Shown one piece after another: positions 25,133 through 34,944 of a stretch of DNA of 64,000 nucleotides (positions are counted from its first letter, which is position 1; every line of letters starts with the position of its first letter). The DNA is from Bacillota bacterium (GTDB lineage Bacteria > Bacillota > Desulfotomaculia > Desulfotomaculales > Ammonificaceae): contig JBFMBK010000001.1 of assembly GCA_040755295.1 (NCBI GenBank), positions 310,001-374,000 of the forward strand, read 5' to 3'. The notes below the pieces were generated by a model that was not told the origin of the DNA, ran no database searches, and saw only the letters and a list, made by a program, of their open reading frames with translations. The position numbers were made by a program, and so were the translations under genes.

Positions 25133-25630
25133 GCGGTTCCCCTACAACTTGTTCTTTTTTTCAAAAACGCCGATACCTGCCGGCACGCTAAAACAGTTCG
25201 TCCCGTATATTAAACTTCCTTCAGTATTTATCAGAGCCGCCGGAGATAAACAGCACGCCTTTGAAACCGGAACAGGGGCGTCAGAAGTGCGAGGGATTTC
25301 GTGGAAGAGCCCAAAGAACAGGTATGACCGATGAATACAACAAAGAACGGACGATAAAAAGTGGTGGTTCCCGGAGAGTCCATTCATAATTATCTCCTTA
25401 TTGAACGATACGACCCTGTAATAACTTGAATATTTTCAGTAAAATGGACATGGCGTCAATATATTGTTTATATGGAATTAGTTGCAGGAAAAGTGTTGAA
25501 TCATAGCGAAATAAGGATTTATATAAAAAGAAAAAGAAGCACGAATTTTACTTAAACGCCTTGGTGGTTTACAAACGGCAGTTGTTCTTGTAATATCCAA
25601 AGTCTTTTTACTGCAGGAGTGTTTGAAACA
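25133..25630. other. Gene-free gap before the VanW gene
   Basis: 498 bases between divergent genes. No convincing gene, RNA or palindrome was seen. A degenerate match to the CCGCCAAGACGCCAAG family (AACGCCTTGGTGGTTT) lies near 25556. The region is AT-rich toward its right end, where the promoter of the VanW gene is expected. Confidence 0.5.
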
Positions 25631-26635
25631 TTGTTCAACAACCGCATATGGGCGAAGTTGCTTCTGTTTCTGTTGCTCTGCCCGATTTCGGCTTTCGCCG
25701 ACGACCGGGTGATGGTCAACCATCCCGTATCGACATCCGGTGAGATATACGCGGACCCCGCCGTTGAAACGGTATGCCGGGACGTCTACGATCCGCCGGG
25801 GGGGTTTATGCTGGGTACGGGGTCCGTCGTCAGTCTTCCCGACGTCAACTTTCGAAACGCGGTTCTGGCGCTGGATATGATTGACGGGGTGACCGTCCCG
25901 CCCAAGAGCGTGTTTTCTTTCAATAAAACCGTGGGGCCGCGCACCGCCTCCCGCGGTTTTCTGCTTGGACGGTCATTGTTCCGGAGCAGGTCCGGGTATG
26001 TCTACAAGCCTGATTTCGGCGGCGGCGTGTGCCAGGCGTCCACCGTGCTGCACCGGGCTGTGGTAAACGCGGGCCTGAGGGTTTTAGAGCTGCACAACCA
26101 CGGCGTTAAGGCGCCGTACGCCCCGGACCGCGATGACGCCGCGGTGTTCTACGGGACCTGGGATTATCGTTTTCAGAACACGCTTCCCGTTCCGGTTACG
26201 GTGAAGACAGGAAACGAAACCGAAAAGCTGACCGTGGAACTGGTCATGAAAGACGGGGTTGGCGGCGGCGAGCGGGAGTCCGTCTTCCTTCAGGGGCAAA
26301 CCCTGTGTTTCCTTAACGGTTGGAAGACAACCCTGGAGGCGGCCCCTTTCGTCCGCGGGGGCCGGATGTTCGTTCCGGTCGACGGGTTGAGGAGGGCTTT
26401 AGGAGTCTCCCCGGAAAGCATCCTCGAGAAAACCGTCATGGTTGAACCGCCGCCGGTACTGAACGGCACGGTCTTTGTTCCCGTCCGCTGGGCCGAAGAC
26501 TTCGGTTTCGAAGCGCGGTGGGATTCAGTCCTGCACGCCGTGGTTGTCTGCAGAGAAAAGATTACGCCGGAAACACCGGAAGCGGTTAATCTTTTTACCG
26601 CTTCTTTAACGAAGAGCCTTCATAATACACAGTAA
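25631..26635 (+). CDS. VanW-family secreted protein with copper-amine-oxidase N-like tail
   Basis: About 334 residues. A signal peptide is visible at the start (WAKLLLFLLLCPISAFADD, cleavage likely after AFA). The VanW domain follows (VPPKSVFSFNKTVGPRT, then YKPDFGGGVCQASTVLHRAV and LHNHG). From about residue 230 there are two short beta-rich repeats (GRMFVPVDGLRRALG; GTVFVPVRWAEDFGFEARWD) of the copper-amine-oxidase N-terminal type common in Firmicute cell-surface proteins. The function of VanW is unclear; it is linked to the envelope. CAGGAG at 25614-25619 suggests TTG 25631 rather than the GTG at 25619, which lies within the ribosome site. Confidence 0.8.
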   Translation: MFNNRIWAKLLLFLLLCPISAFADDRVMVNHPVSTSGEIYADPAVETVCRDVYDPPGGFMLGTGSVVSLPDVNFRNAVLALDMIDGVTVPPKSVFSFNKTVGPRTASRGFLLGRSLFRSRSGYVYKPDFGGGVCQASTVLHRAVVNAGLRVLELHNHGVKAPYAPDRDDAAVFYGTWDYRFQNTLPVPVTVKTGNETEKLTVELVMKDGVGGGERESVFLQGQTLCFLNGWKTTLEAAPFVRGGRMFVPVDGLRRALGVSPESILEKTVMVEPPPVLNGTVFVPVRWAEDFGFEARWDSVLHAVVVCREKITPETPEAVNLFTASLTKSLHNTQ

Positions 26636-26990
26636 AAAAACCGTAAGACGGTTGGTGGAAACCTGACTTTGGAAATAACCTCGATGCGGTTTTTTATTTT
26701 CCGCGAGTTCGAGTATGCGCATGTTTAATTTCCTATAATTGCCGCAGGAAGCATCGGGGTTCGGGGCGAAATAGCATATATTGTTAAATTGACCTTATTT
26801 ATACTCGCTTGCTAAAGACATAAAGGATACGCCTGCGAGTATAACTTGTAGGGACGATCACGCAGGGAGTTCCTCACCACGATCCATTGCGGCCGCCGGA
26901 GTGAAAATCAACCGCTTGCGCTTTTGTGTTTTCTAAACCTTGAACCTTGAACTTCGAACTTTGAACATCTTTTTTTTAGAGGGAGTCAAG
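26636..26990. other. Gene-free gap with heptamer array before the penicillin-binding protein
   Basis: 355 bases. CCGTAAGACGG near 26640 forms a small stem. At 26939-26966 lies a heptamer array, CTTGAAC, CTTGAAC, TTCGAAC, TTTGAAC, which lengthens the downstream frame artificially. Otherwise I see nothing. Confidence 0.55.
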
Positions 26991-29159
26991 TTGGCTAAGA
27001 CTGATCTATCACCGGCGGAAGAAAAAAGGGCGAAGCGGAAACAGACCATGCGGTCGGCGGTTCTGCTGACCGTGCTGTTTGCGTTTTTTTCCGCCGTTTC
27101 CGCGGGCGGATGGGTGGTATACACGGCGATCCGGGACCTGCCGCCCTGGCAGATGGACAGCCTGCAGTTCGGCGCGCCCAGCACCCTATACGCCGCCGAC
27201 GGCAAGACGGTCGTCGCCACCCTGGGCAAGGTGAACTACATCCCGGTCCCCCAGAAGGAGATTATTCCCGATATAAAACAGGCATTGATCGCCGTGGAGG
27301 ACACGCGCTTCTCGCAGCACCCGGGGGTCGACCCGCGGGGAATCGTCCGGGCCCTATGGACCGACCTCACCCACGGGAAGGCTGTTCAGGGCGCCAGCAC
27401 CATAACCCAGCAGTTAGCGAGAAACGCGTTTCTGATTTCCTCTAAAACCTTAAAGCGGAAGATCCAGGAGATGTTCCTGGCGGTGCAGCTCGAACGCCAT
27501 TACACCAAGGACGAGATACTGGCGCTGTACCTTAACCGGGTTTATTTCGGCCAGGGGGCATGGGGGATCGGAGCGGCCGCGCGCACCTATTTTAATAAAA
27601 ACGCGGCTGACCTGGGTCTCGCTGAGGCTGCGCTTCTGGCGGGTCTGGTGCAGGCGCCGAGTTACTACGATCCTTACCGGAACCCCGAAGAGGCGGTTGC
27701 CAAACGGAATGTGGTTTTGGATAAAATGCTGAGCTGCGGTTTTATCACGCCTGAAGAAGAGGAGCAGGCAAGCGGTGAACCTTTAAATCTCGACCGCGGC
27801 GCCACCGTTAGAACGGAATATCCTTACCCCGACTTTACGGATTATGTGATCGCCACGGTGGAAAAGAAATACGGGGAGTCGGCGCTGTTCCGCGGGGGGC
27901 TTAAGATTTACACGACACTGGACATCAAGGCGCAGCGGGCGGTCGAGGAAGAGATCAGGAACAAAAACAATTTCCCGCCTTCCGAGCGCGACGCGAACGG
28001 CCTTTTGCAGCCGCAGACCGCCGTGGTGCTCCTCGATCCGTATTCCGGAAGCATCCGCGCCCTTGCGGGCGGGAGGGAGCACACGGTCGACCGGCAGTTT
28101 AACCGGGCGGTCCAGGCGAAACGGCAGCCCGGCTCGGCGTTCAAACCGATCATCGCCTACGGGCCGGCGATAGAGTATGCGGGGATGTCGCCGGAAAAAA
28201 CGGTAATAGACGAGCCGGTGCGCTACGGCTCCTACGTGCCGAAGAACGCCGACGACAAATACCGGGGTGCGGTAACCCTTCAGGACGCCCTCGCTTTTTC
28301 GGTTAATGTGGTGGCGGTCGAGTTGTTGGATGATGTCGGACTGGGACGCGCCGTGGAGTTCGCGGGCAAGCTCGGGATCGAGCTCGATACGGCGAACGAA
28401 GGTTTGAGTCTGGCGCTCGGCGGCCTGAACCGCGGTGTGACGCCCTTGGAAATGGCAGCCGCTTACGGGGCTTTCGCCAACGGCGGCGAGTATATCCGGC
28501 CGACCGCGGTTACGCGCATCTTTCAGCCCAACGGCGTCATCCTGGAGGAGTACAAACCGGAACGCGGCAGCGCCATGCGCCGGGAGACGGCGCGGGCGAT
28601 CACGACCATGCTGCGCGCCGCCGTCCGCTACGGGACGGGAACGGGCGCGCGCATCGGCACAATCGCCGCGGGCAAGACCGGGACCACCGACGAGGGCAAA
28701 GACATCTGGTTCTGCGGGTGGGTGCCGAAGATGGTGGGCGTGGTTTGGATAGGCTGGGACCGGCCGAAGGCGATGCCGCGCGCATACGGCGGCAAGTACT
28801 GCGCGCCGCTGTGGCGGAAGATAATGCTGAAGGCGGTCGACATCGAAGGAATACCGTCCGAACCGCTTCCGCCGCGGCCGAAGCCTGTGGTTCCCGAGGT
28901 CTACGGGCAGGAGACGGTCCCTTCGGTATACGGGGATACTTATGGAACGGACACCTCTCTGCCCCCCGGAACGATTACCCTTCCCGACGGAACGGTAATC
29001 CCGCCCGGCGGCCAGACGCCGCAGACGCCTCCCGCGCCGGTAGTCCCGCCGGCGGAGACGCGCCGCGGTCCTCCGCCGTGGAACAGGAACTACGTGCCGC
29101 AGGGCACTGCGCAAACAGAGCCGGACAACGGGCAGACGCAACCGGGTGATAGAGAGTAG
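26991..29159 (+). CDS. Class A penicillin-binding protein (PBP1A type)
   Basis: A 722-residue bifunctional peptidoglycan synthase. One N-terminal membrane helix (about 18-40) is followed by the glycosyltransferase domain (AVEDTRFSQHPGVDPRGIVRA, with the catalytic Glu, and GASTITQQLARN) and the transpeptidase domain: SxxK as RQPGSAFKP, SxN as SVN, and KTG as AAGKTGTTDEG. The tail is proline-rich (TLPDGTVIPPGGQTPQTPPA). TTG 26991 is chosen because GAGGGAG precedes it; the frame further upstream encodes only the heptamer array. A damaged copy of the tail occurs at 40402. It is monocistronic. Confidence 0.93.
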   Translation: MAKTDLSPAEEKRAKRKQTMRSAVLLTVLFAFFSAVSAGGWVVYTAIRDLPPWQMDSLQFGAPSTLYAADGKTVVATLGKVNYIPVPQKEIIPDIKQALIAVEDTRFSQHPGVDPRGIVRALWTDLTHGKAVQGASTITQQLARNAFLISSKTLKRKIQEMFLAVQLERHYTKDEILALYLNRVYFGQGAWGIGAAARTYFNKNAADLGLAEAALLAGLVQAPSYYDPYRNPEEAVAKRNVVLDKMLSCGFITPEEEEQASGEPLNLDRGATVRTEYPYPDFTDYVIATVEKKYGESALFRGGLKIYTTLDIKAQRAVEEEIRNKNNFPPSERDANGLLQPQTAVVLLDPYSGSIRALAGGREHTVDRQFNRAVQAKRQPGSAFKPIIAYGPAIEYAGMSPEKTVIDEPVRYGSYVPKNADDKYRGAVTLQDALAFSVNVVAVELLDDVGLGRAVEFAGKLGIELDTANEGLSLALGGLNRGVTPLEMAAAYGAFANGGEYIRPTAVTRIFQPNGVILEEYKPERGSAMRRETARAITTMLRAAVRYGTGTGARIGTIAAGKTGTTDEGKDIWFCGWVPKMVGVVWIGWDRPKAMPRAYGGKYCAPLWRKIMLKAVDIEGIPSEPLPPRPKPVVPEVYGQETVPSVYGDTYGTDTSLPPGTITLPDGTVIPPGGQTPQTPPAPVVPPAETRRGPPPWNRNYVPQGTAQTEPDNGQTQPGDRE

Positions 29160-29195
29160 AGGATAAAAAAATAACCACAAAGACACAGAGCCGGG

Positions 29196-29561
29196 TTAGG
29201 TCATTGATTCGAGCGTTTTTCTCAGTTTGTCATGATCCATGGGCTTGCTCATGAATTCGACCACGCCGTCCAAGCCGGCTTTTTTCCGGATTTCGTCTTG
29301 CGAATAGCCAGACATAAAAATAATAGGGATATTGAACCGCGAGGTTATTTCCCTGGCTGCCTGTATTCCGTCGATCCTTCCCCTGATATTCACGTCCATC
29401 AATATTATATCCGGCTGTTCACTTTCAGCCCTGCGGACGGCATCTTCCCCCGAGGCCGCCGGCTCGCAGAGTTCATATGACCAGTACTCAAGCAGTTCTC
29501 CAAGTGACAGGGCGATGAGAATCTCATCTTCCACTATTAAGACTTTTTTCCCTATAGCCAT
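29196..29561 (-). CDS. Single-domain response regulator (receiver only)
   Basis: A 121-residue CheY-like receiver. The acidic pair (E11, D12), the phosphorylation site D56 in IILMDVNIRG, MSG at the conserved Ser/Thr position and the lysine in MSKPM are all present. There is no output domain. It overlaps the 3' end of the histidine kinase gene by 38 bases, so the pair is probably co-expressed and the kinase is its likely phosphodonor. It is similar to receivers that regulate by phosphotransfer or by protein binding. Confidence 0.88.
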   Translation of the reverse strand: MAIGKKVLIVEDEILIALSLGELLEYWSYELCEPAASGEDAVRRAESEQPDIILMDVNIRGRIDGIQAAREITSRFNIPIIFMSGYSQDEIRKKAGLDGVVEFMSKPMDHDKLRKTLESMT

Positions 29562-31158
29562 GCTTCACTTCTCCATTGCTTTGGTTTTTTCTGAATCGTA
29601 TGCGGTATTTTGTACCCTTGTCCCTCTCAAGTTCTATCTTCCCGTTAAGCTGCCTTACGGCCAGATTGTAAACGACCTTTAACCCCAATGATTTCGCTTT
29701 CTTGATATCCAGGTTATCCGGCAAACCTGTGCCGTTATCAGAGAAAACCAGTTCCATGTCATCGCCGCTAAGGGGGCGAACCGCGATATTGATTTGCCCG
29801 GCATTGCCGTTAGGGAAGGCATATTTCAGGGCATTCGACATGAGCTCGTTAATAATAAGCCCGCAAGGGATCGCCAGATTCATAGAAAAGGGAACGCTTT
29901 CAATGTCCATTTTTAACGTAACATTCCTGGCATCGTTATTGAGGCCCGCTAATATCGCTTTCGTAAGGTCCTCTATGTAACTCGCGACATCAATATTGTA
30001 CAGATCTTGCGATTTATACAGCTTTTCATGCACAAGCGCCATTGCCTGGATCCTGTTCTGCATCTCTTTGAAGGGTTGTACGATTCCCGCATCCTTTGTT
30101 GCGAGGATATGAAGATTAATGAGGCTGGAAATGATCTGCATGTTGTTCTTCGTCCTGTGGCAAAGCTCTTTAAACAGGGTTTTTGTTTCGAGCAGGGATT
30201 CTTCAAGTTGAACGGCGCGGAGTTGCAGTTCTTCCACGAGTCTGATATTTTCGTAGGCGATGGCGGCCTGAGCACAGAGCGCGACGGTTATCTCCCCGTC
30301 CCCGTCATTAAACGGCGAGCGGTCGAGCTTGTCCGCCACACAAAACCAGCCGTAGACACGGCGCGGGGTGGCGAAGGGAACAACAAGGAAAGATCCAAAA
30401 GGCGGCCGGAGACCTGGCACCCCCTCAGTGTTCGGCGGCCGGTGCTGCAAAAGTTTGGAGCGCCGGGCCACCACTTGTTCCAGGATTTCCGCCACAGGAA
30501 GCGATTCGGCCGGAGAGACGTCGAGCGGTTCGTTTTTGCCGCGCCCTCGAAAATAGCGGGGCTGTTCATTGTCCTCCAGCACCGCAAGCAGTGCATGCTC
30601 GCACCTCAGAATATCCCGCATCGCCCGGCAGAACGTGTCCAGCAGCGCCGCCGGCTTGCGCTGGCCCACCAGGTGAAAGCTGAGATCCATCAGTGCCGCA
30701 TGTTGCAGTCCGACGCTCTGGAGGAGATCGGCGTTCGAGGGGCCGGGGAAGAAGCAGTCCGTTGTCGGCGGCAATGCGCTTCCGGGAAGTGAAAACCCCA
30801 GCATCTCGTTTACAGTCTGGAGAATGAAGGGCGGGTCTGAAGGTTTGTGGATGACGCAACACTTCCCGTATGCCTCGCCCACGCGGAGTGCTTCCGGCAG
30901 CCGGTATGTGGCGGTATAGAAGATGACCGGCGTCTCCTTCAGGCTCATCTCGGCACGCAGCCGTCTAACAAATTCAAATCCGTCCATAGTCGGCATGACT
31001 ATATCGGTTATAATCAGGTCGGGACACTCGGAGTATGCAAGCGCCAGCGCCGCCGAGCCGTCGCCGGCTTCCAGCGCTCGATGGCCCGTGTATCCGAGAA
31101 GGTTTTTAAGGACCTGCCGGCTCATCACGTGATCGTCGACGACTAAAATGGTAGACAT
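29524..31158 (-). CDS. Hybrid protein: receiver, GAF, HisKA_2-type histidine kinase
   Basis: A 544-residue soluble protein. Residues 1-120 are a receiver (VVDDH; D52 in IITDIVMPTMDG; K in IHKPS). About 150-320 is a GAF-like sensor domain. The kinase core begins near 340 with the HisKA_2 phosphoacceptor KELCHRTKNNMQIISSLI, followed by an ATPase with N-box IINELMSNALKYAFP, FSDNGTGLP and SLGLKVV. An N-terminal receiver before a kinase suggests it is itself a target in a relay. Overlaps of 16 bases upstream and 38 bases downstream tie it to two receiver genes. Confidence 0.9.
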   Translation of the reverse strand: MSTILVVDDHVMSRQVLKNLLGYTGHRALEAGDGSAALALAYSECPDLIITDIVMPTMDGFEFVRRLRAEMSLKETPVIFYTATYRLPEALRVGEAYGKCCVIHKPSDPPFILQTVNEMLGFSLPGSALPPTTDCFFPGPSNADLLQSVGLQHAALMDLSFHLVGQRKPAALLDTFCRAMRDILRCEHALLAVLEDNEQPRYFRGRGKNEPLDVSPAESLPVAEILEQVVARRSKLLQHRPPNTEGVPGLRPPFGSFLVVPFATPRRVYGWFCVADKLDRSPFNDGDGEITVALCAQAAIAYENIRLVEELQLRAVQLEESLLETKTLFKELCHRTKNNMQIISSLINLHILATKDAGIVQPFKEMQNRIQAMALVHEKLYKSQDLYNIDVASYIEDLTKAILAGLNNDARNVTLKMDIESVPFSMNLAIPCGLIINELMSNALKYAFPNGNAGQINIAVRPLSGDDMELVFSDNGTGLPDNLDIKKAKSLGLKVVYNLAVRQLNGKIELERDKGTKYRIRFRKNQSNGEVKHGYREKSLNSGR

Positions 31159-31532
31159 TTTGATCCTGCCTTCAAAAAAGTTTCTATTTGCTTTACAAAC
31201 AACTCCGGCATAATCGGTTTATCGATGTAGCCGTCAAATCCCGCGGCAAGCACTTTATCGCGGTCCCCCACCATCGCCAGGGCGGTAACCGCCACCAGAG
31301 GAATCCGGCGGAGAGCGAGATGGCTTTTAAGGCGGCGCGCCACCTCATAGCCGTCCACCTTGGGCAGGTGCACGTCGCAGATTATCAGGTCGAGCTTCTT
31401 CCGGCGCGCCAAATCAATTCCTTGAGTGCCGTCCCCCGCGGAAAGGACCACATAGTTGAAGGCCCGCAGCAGATAGGTCATCAGTTCCAGATTTGTAAGG
31501 TTATCTTCGATAACCAAGATTCGGTAAGGCAT
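31143..31532 (-). CDS. Single-domain response regulator (receiver only)
   Basis: A 129-residue CheY/DivK-like receiver with ILVIEDN, phosphorylatable aspartate in LIICDVHLPKVDG, VTALAM and the lysine in YIDKPI. ATG 31532 (PYRILVIEDN) is preferred because the family starts there and AAGGGGGAA lies upstream; the frame is open to 31589. It overlaps the start of the hybrid kinase by 16 bases. First gene of a three-gene phosphorelay operon. Confidence 0.88.
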   Translation of the reverse strand: MPYRILVIEDNLTNLELMTYLLRAFNYVVLSAGDGTQGIDLARRKKLDLIICDVHLPKVDGYEVARRLKSHLALRRIPLVAVTALAMVGDRDKVLAAGFDGYIDKPIMPELFVKQIETFLKAGSKCLPF

Positions 31533-31658
31533 CTCTGTCAGAGTTCCCCCTTGAAAGGCCATTGCAAAGCCGCGCCCGGCAATTGGCACATCTCAAACAG
31601 CCTCCGGGGCCTTTTCCAAGGTTAACTACAGAAAGCCGTTAGATCATCTTTCTGTTGA

Positions 31659-31817
31659 TTATAGACCCTCGGTTTCCAAATCGTCGGTTATGGCGGCCTT
31701 CGCTAACGGAGTAAAGATAATCTTAAATTCAGTCCCGCCGTTTTTAGAAGGTTCAATGGTGCCCTTAAGCTTTAACCAGGGTATCGACCAATTTCAGGCC
31801 CGGTGATTTTGAATTCT
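31659..31817 (-). pseudogene. Remnant of a histidine-kinase C-terminus after the kinase-like gene
   Basis: Directly beyond the stop of the 1037-residue gene, the minus strand encodes, in another frame, ENSKSPGLKLVDTLVK and then, after one more frame change, LKGTIEPSKNGG and TEFKIIF before a stop at 31659. These match the G2 box and last strand of HisKA_2-type ATPases; the neighbouring kinase has the counterpart KAKSLGLKVV and NGKIELERDKGTKYRIRF. The dimerisation helix, N-box and G1 box are missing. This shows that the upstream gene once continued into a histidine kinase that has been lost by deletion and frameshift. Confidence 0.75.
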
Positions 31818-34800
31818 CTATTTCGAAGCCGATAATTTCATCTCATCCAGCAACCGCGCGTTCTCCAGGGAGATGGCAACCTGTGACGTCAGCAATTCCG
31901 TCATCTGCGTCTTTTCCGACGTAAATACCGCGTCCGACAGACGGTTTTCGAGGTAAAGTATCCCTATCATCTTTGATTGCTTGATCACCGGCAGACACAG
32001 GACGGAGCGCAGTTGCATGCTTTGGACCTCCGGATTGTCTTTGAACGCGCCTTCCTGAGAGGCGTTGTTCAGAATCAACCGTTCTCCGGTCCGGTATACG
32101 TAGCGGACGATAGCCTTGCAGATGTCGCTGGCGTCTTCGAGGTTTTCATTAAGGGTCCTTACCGCTTCATTTCCTGTAATATGACTTTCCGCGCGGATGA
32201 TCAGGTTGCCTTCTTCTGCGATCAGCAGATAACCGTGCTTCGCCCCCGAGCTCTCGATAACCACGTTCATAATCTTCTTCAACAGGGCTTCCTGCTCTAT
32301 CTCGGCGGAAATGGCGAGGGATAACTTCATGAGGTATTCGAAGTCAAGATCGGGCAGGGTATAGGAGGAGGAGGGAGGCTCTACCTCCAAGTGCGGATAA
32401 GCGGTTTTTTCCTCCTCGAAATATTCAGGGTATTTTTCGATGAGGCTGCTTTGTTTTCGTTCTGCACGGCATTTCCTGTACAGACGCGCCGCCTCGACAA
32501 AGTATACCCTTTCGGAACACTGACCGGCCTGAAGGAGAAGCTCGCCGAGGCACTCGTTGAGATGCCCTTCCAGAAGCGTATACTTTTGTTCATGCGCGGT
32601 GTTTATAGCATCAAGGTAAAGACCCCTGGCCTTTTTAAACTCGCCTGTAACCCTTTCCAATTCGGCATAAAGAAAGGCAAGATAGGGTGCCAGTAAAGGT
32701 CCTAAACCGGCCCAGGTCTCGATCTTTTTAATAAAAGGCCGGATTTCCGCAAGCAATTCATGCTCGTTCTTACAGCCTGTGCCCTTTTCATACAGTTTAA
32801 GCGCGTTTAAAACCAGAAAGACATGCCATTGTCTTTTCAGCACGTTGTCTGTAAGACCCGACAGGTACCGCCGGACGCCGACCAGGTACTTTTCGGCCTC
32901 CTCATGCTCGCCGAAATAATAATGCGTCAGGGCCATGTTAACATAATAACTTCCGGCAGAAGCGATGTGGTTATCCCGCTCCCACTGCCTCAGTTTTTCT
33001 TCCATGGACACAGGTGAATAGTCTTTTTTCATCGGCTCGACACAGCCCGCCTGCACCGCTTCGGCAAGACCTACGGAGAATGACAAATGGTATCTGTTCG
33101 AGAACTGAAGACACTCCCTGGCGACGTCTTCGATGATAGACAGGTCCGCTCCCTGGACCTGAAGGTTCCACATCAACGGGCCGTATGAAAGGCCCGCGTT
33201 GTACAGATCGCCGCAGTTCTTGCCGCACTGGATCGACTTGAGACAATAATCCACGATCTGCTTCGGGTGGCTTCGCGAGTGCATGTTGCACCATACGATC
33301 CCGTTCATCCCGCGGGTAGCGCCGAAGGTGTTCGGGTATCTGGCAGACAGGTCGCGGGCAAGGTCTTCGTATCTGAAAGCCTGTTCGAACTCTTCCTGTT
33401 CTCCCAGTTGAAGCCCCATGATGCTGAGGGGGTGGCTCGGGTCCACCTCGTTATGGCGGTAAGCCCCCAATAAAAAGAGGTAGGGGTGGTCCTTATAGTT
33501 GGCTAAAATATTCGTCAGGAAGTCGAAAGAGGCGACGTCGCACCACTGAAGATCGTCTATAAAAAGGGTCAGCGGATTCTCCTCGCTTGCCAGGCAGGTC
33601 AGAAACCGGTCGAAAACATCATGGAACCTGTTGAGCGATTCTAGCGGAGGAAGCTGCTTGACTCCGGGTTGAGGGCCGATCAGGATTTCGAGTTCCGGAA
33701 TTACGTCCGTCAGCACCTTTCCGTTTCTGCCCACGGCTTTCAATATCTTGTTTTTCCAGAGCGCAACCCTTTCGTCGCTTTCGGTCAGAAAGGTCCGCAT
33801 CAGGTTTTTGAGCGCCTGGATAAGGGAGCTGTACGGAATGTTTTTCTGGTACACGTCGAATTTCCCCGAGGTGAAATAGCCCCTGTGTTTTACGATCGGC
33901 TTCTGCAGTTCCTGGATCAGGCGGGTCTTTCCGATGCCGGAGAGCCCGGAAATGAACAACGAGCGAAACGTACCCCGGGCGGCCTGTTCGTATTCCTGAA
34001 GGATGATCTCGGCTTCTCTGTCGCGGCTGACCATTTTAGATATGAAGGTAACCCTTTTGGTGCAAACGCTTTTCTCCAGAGGGAACTCGCGTATGGTGCC
34101 GATGGCCGAAAATTCATCCCTGCACCGGATGAGGTCGGCAAGGAGCCCGCTGCCGCTCTGGTAGCGTTTTTCCGGCTGTTTGAGCATCAGTTTGGCGATG
34201 ATTTTACTCAGGGCGACGGGAATGTTGGGATTCAGTTCGTGGACCTTGGGCGCTTCCTTGGCAAGGTGGGAATGGATCAACTCGAGGGGATCATCGGACA
34301 GGAACGGAAGACGACCGGTCAGCAACTCATAGAACACAATCCCCAGAGAATACAGGTCTGAAGAAAAAACCACCCGGTGGTTAATGCGCCCGGTCTGTTC
34401 CAGGGAGGTATAGGACAGGGTTTCCCTCACAAAAGAACGGTCATAAATAAAATGGCTTACATCCCTCACATCCACGGCGCTGATGAAGTCTATCAACCGG
34501 ATGTCGAGCGTGCTGGTGTCGACGAGGATATTGCCGGTCTTAACGCCGCCGTGGATGATTCCCGCTTCGTGGACTGCATCCAGCGCCCGGCTGAGCCTGC
34601 AGGCTATGGTGAAAAAATCGCTTAAAGAAATCCGGGGGTTCGCTTCCGTCAGACTCTTGAGGGTGACCCCGTCAAAATGGTCCTGGGTTATAAAGCAGAT
34701 ACCGTCTTTCACGCTGAATGAAACGGGTGTAATCACCAGGGGGTCGTTTAAGACCCTGAGGTGCTCTATTCTTTGCCTGAATTGGGCCTGTTTGTATTCA

Positions 34801-34931
34801 GACAGGCTGACCGCTTTCAAGATCTTGAGCACCAGCGGCCGGCCTGGATTTTTTTTATGGTACGCCTTGTAAATCGCAGCTTGAGGAGCTTCAGCCATCT
34901 TCTCTTCGATTTCATAATTAGAGATCACCAT
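31818..34931 (-). CDS. Degenerate Ser/Thr kinase - AAA ATPase - GAF signalling protein (shortened)
   Basis: 1037 residues. The family is the large predicted kinase/ATPase/GAF/histidine-kinase proteins, usually well above 1500 residues. Residues 1-270 are kinase-like with LVLKILK, but the catalytic loop reads HGGVKTGN instead of HRDxKxxN and the metal motif reads DFI instead of DFG, so catalysis is unlikely. About 300-480 is a P-loop ATPase (SGLSGIGKTRLI; LFIDDLQWCD). Near residue 495 (DPSHPLSIMGLQ) the sequence jumps to the helical repeats EQAFRYEDLARDL, which suggests an internal deletion. A GAF domain fills about 870-1025. The kinase remnant at 31659 follows. Leader repeat A8 supplies the ribosome site for ATG 34931. 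Confidence 0.82.
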   Translation of the reverse strand: MVISNYEIEEKMAEAPQAAIYKAYHKKNPGRPLVLKILKAVSLSEYKQAQFRQRIEHLRVLNDPLVITPVSFSVKDGICFITQDHFDGVTLKSLTEANPRISLSDFFTIACRLSRALDAVHEAGIIHGGVKTGNILVDTSTLDIRLIDFISAVDVRDVSHFIYDRSFVRETLSYTSLEQTGRINHRVVFSSDLYSLGIVFYELLTGRLPFLSDDPLELIHSHLAKEAPKVHELNPNIPVALSKIIAKLMLKQPEKRYQSGSGLLADLIRCRDEFSAIGTIREFPLEKSVCTKRVTFISKMVSRDREAEIILQEYEQAARGTFRSLFISGLSGIGKTRLIQELQKPIVKHRGYFTSGKFDVYQKNIPYSSLIQALKNLMRTFLTESDERVALWKNKILKAVGRNGKVLTDVIPELEILIGPQPGVKQLPPLESLNRFHDVFDRFLTCLASEENPLTLFIDDLQWCDVASFDFLTNILANYKDHPYLFLLGAYRHNEVDPSHPLSIMGLQLGEQEEFEQAFRYEDLARDLSARYPNTFGATRGMNGIVWCNMHSRSHPKQIVDYCLKSIQCGKNCGDLYNAGLSYGPLMWNLQVQGADLSIIEDVARECLQFSNRYHLSFSVGLAEAVQAGCVEPMKKDYSPVSMEEKLRQWERDNHIASAGSYYVNMALTHYYFGEHEEAEKYLVGVRRYLSGLTDNVLKRQWHVFLVLNALKLYEKGTGCKNEHELLAEIRPFIKKIETWAGLGPLLAPYLAFLYAELERVTGEFKKARGLYLDAINTAHEQKYTLLEGHLNECLGELLLQAGQCSERVYFVEAARLYRKCRAERKQSSLIEKYPEYFEEEKTAYPHLEVEPPSSSYTLPDLDFEYLMKLSLAISAEIEQEALLKKIMNVVIESSGAKHGYLLIAEEGNLIIRAESHITGNEAVRTLNENLEDASDICKAIVRYVYRTGERLILNNASQEGAFKDNPEVQSMQLRSVLCLPVIKQSKMIGILYLENRLSDAVFTSEKTQMTELLTSQVAISLENARLLDEMKLSASK

Positions 34932-34944
34932 TTGTCAGCCCCCC

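Noticed and set aside
27783-29186. Minus-strand frame of 467 codons opposite the penicillin-binding protein
   Set aside because: Arginine-rich shadow of a GC-rich gene; the plus strand has all transglycosylase and transpeptidase motifs.
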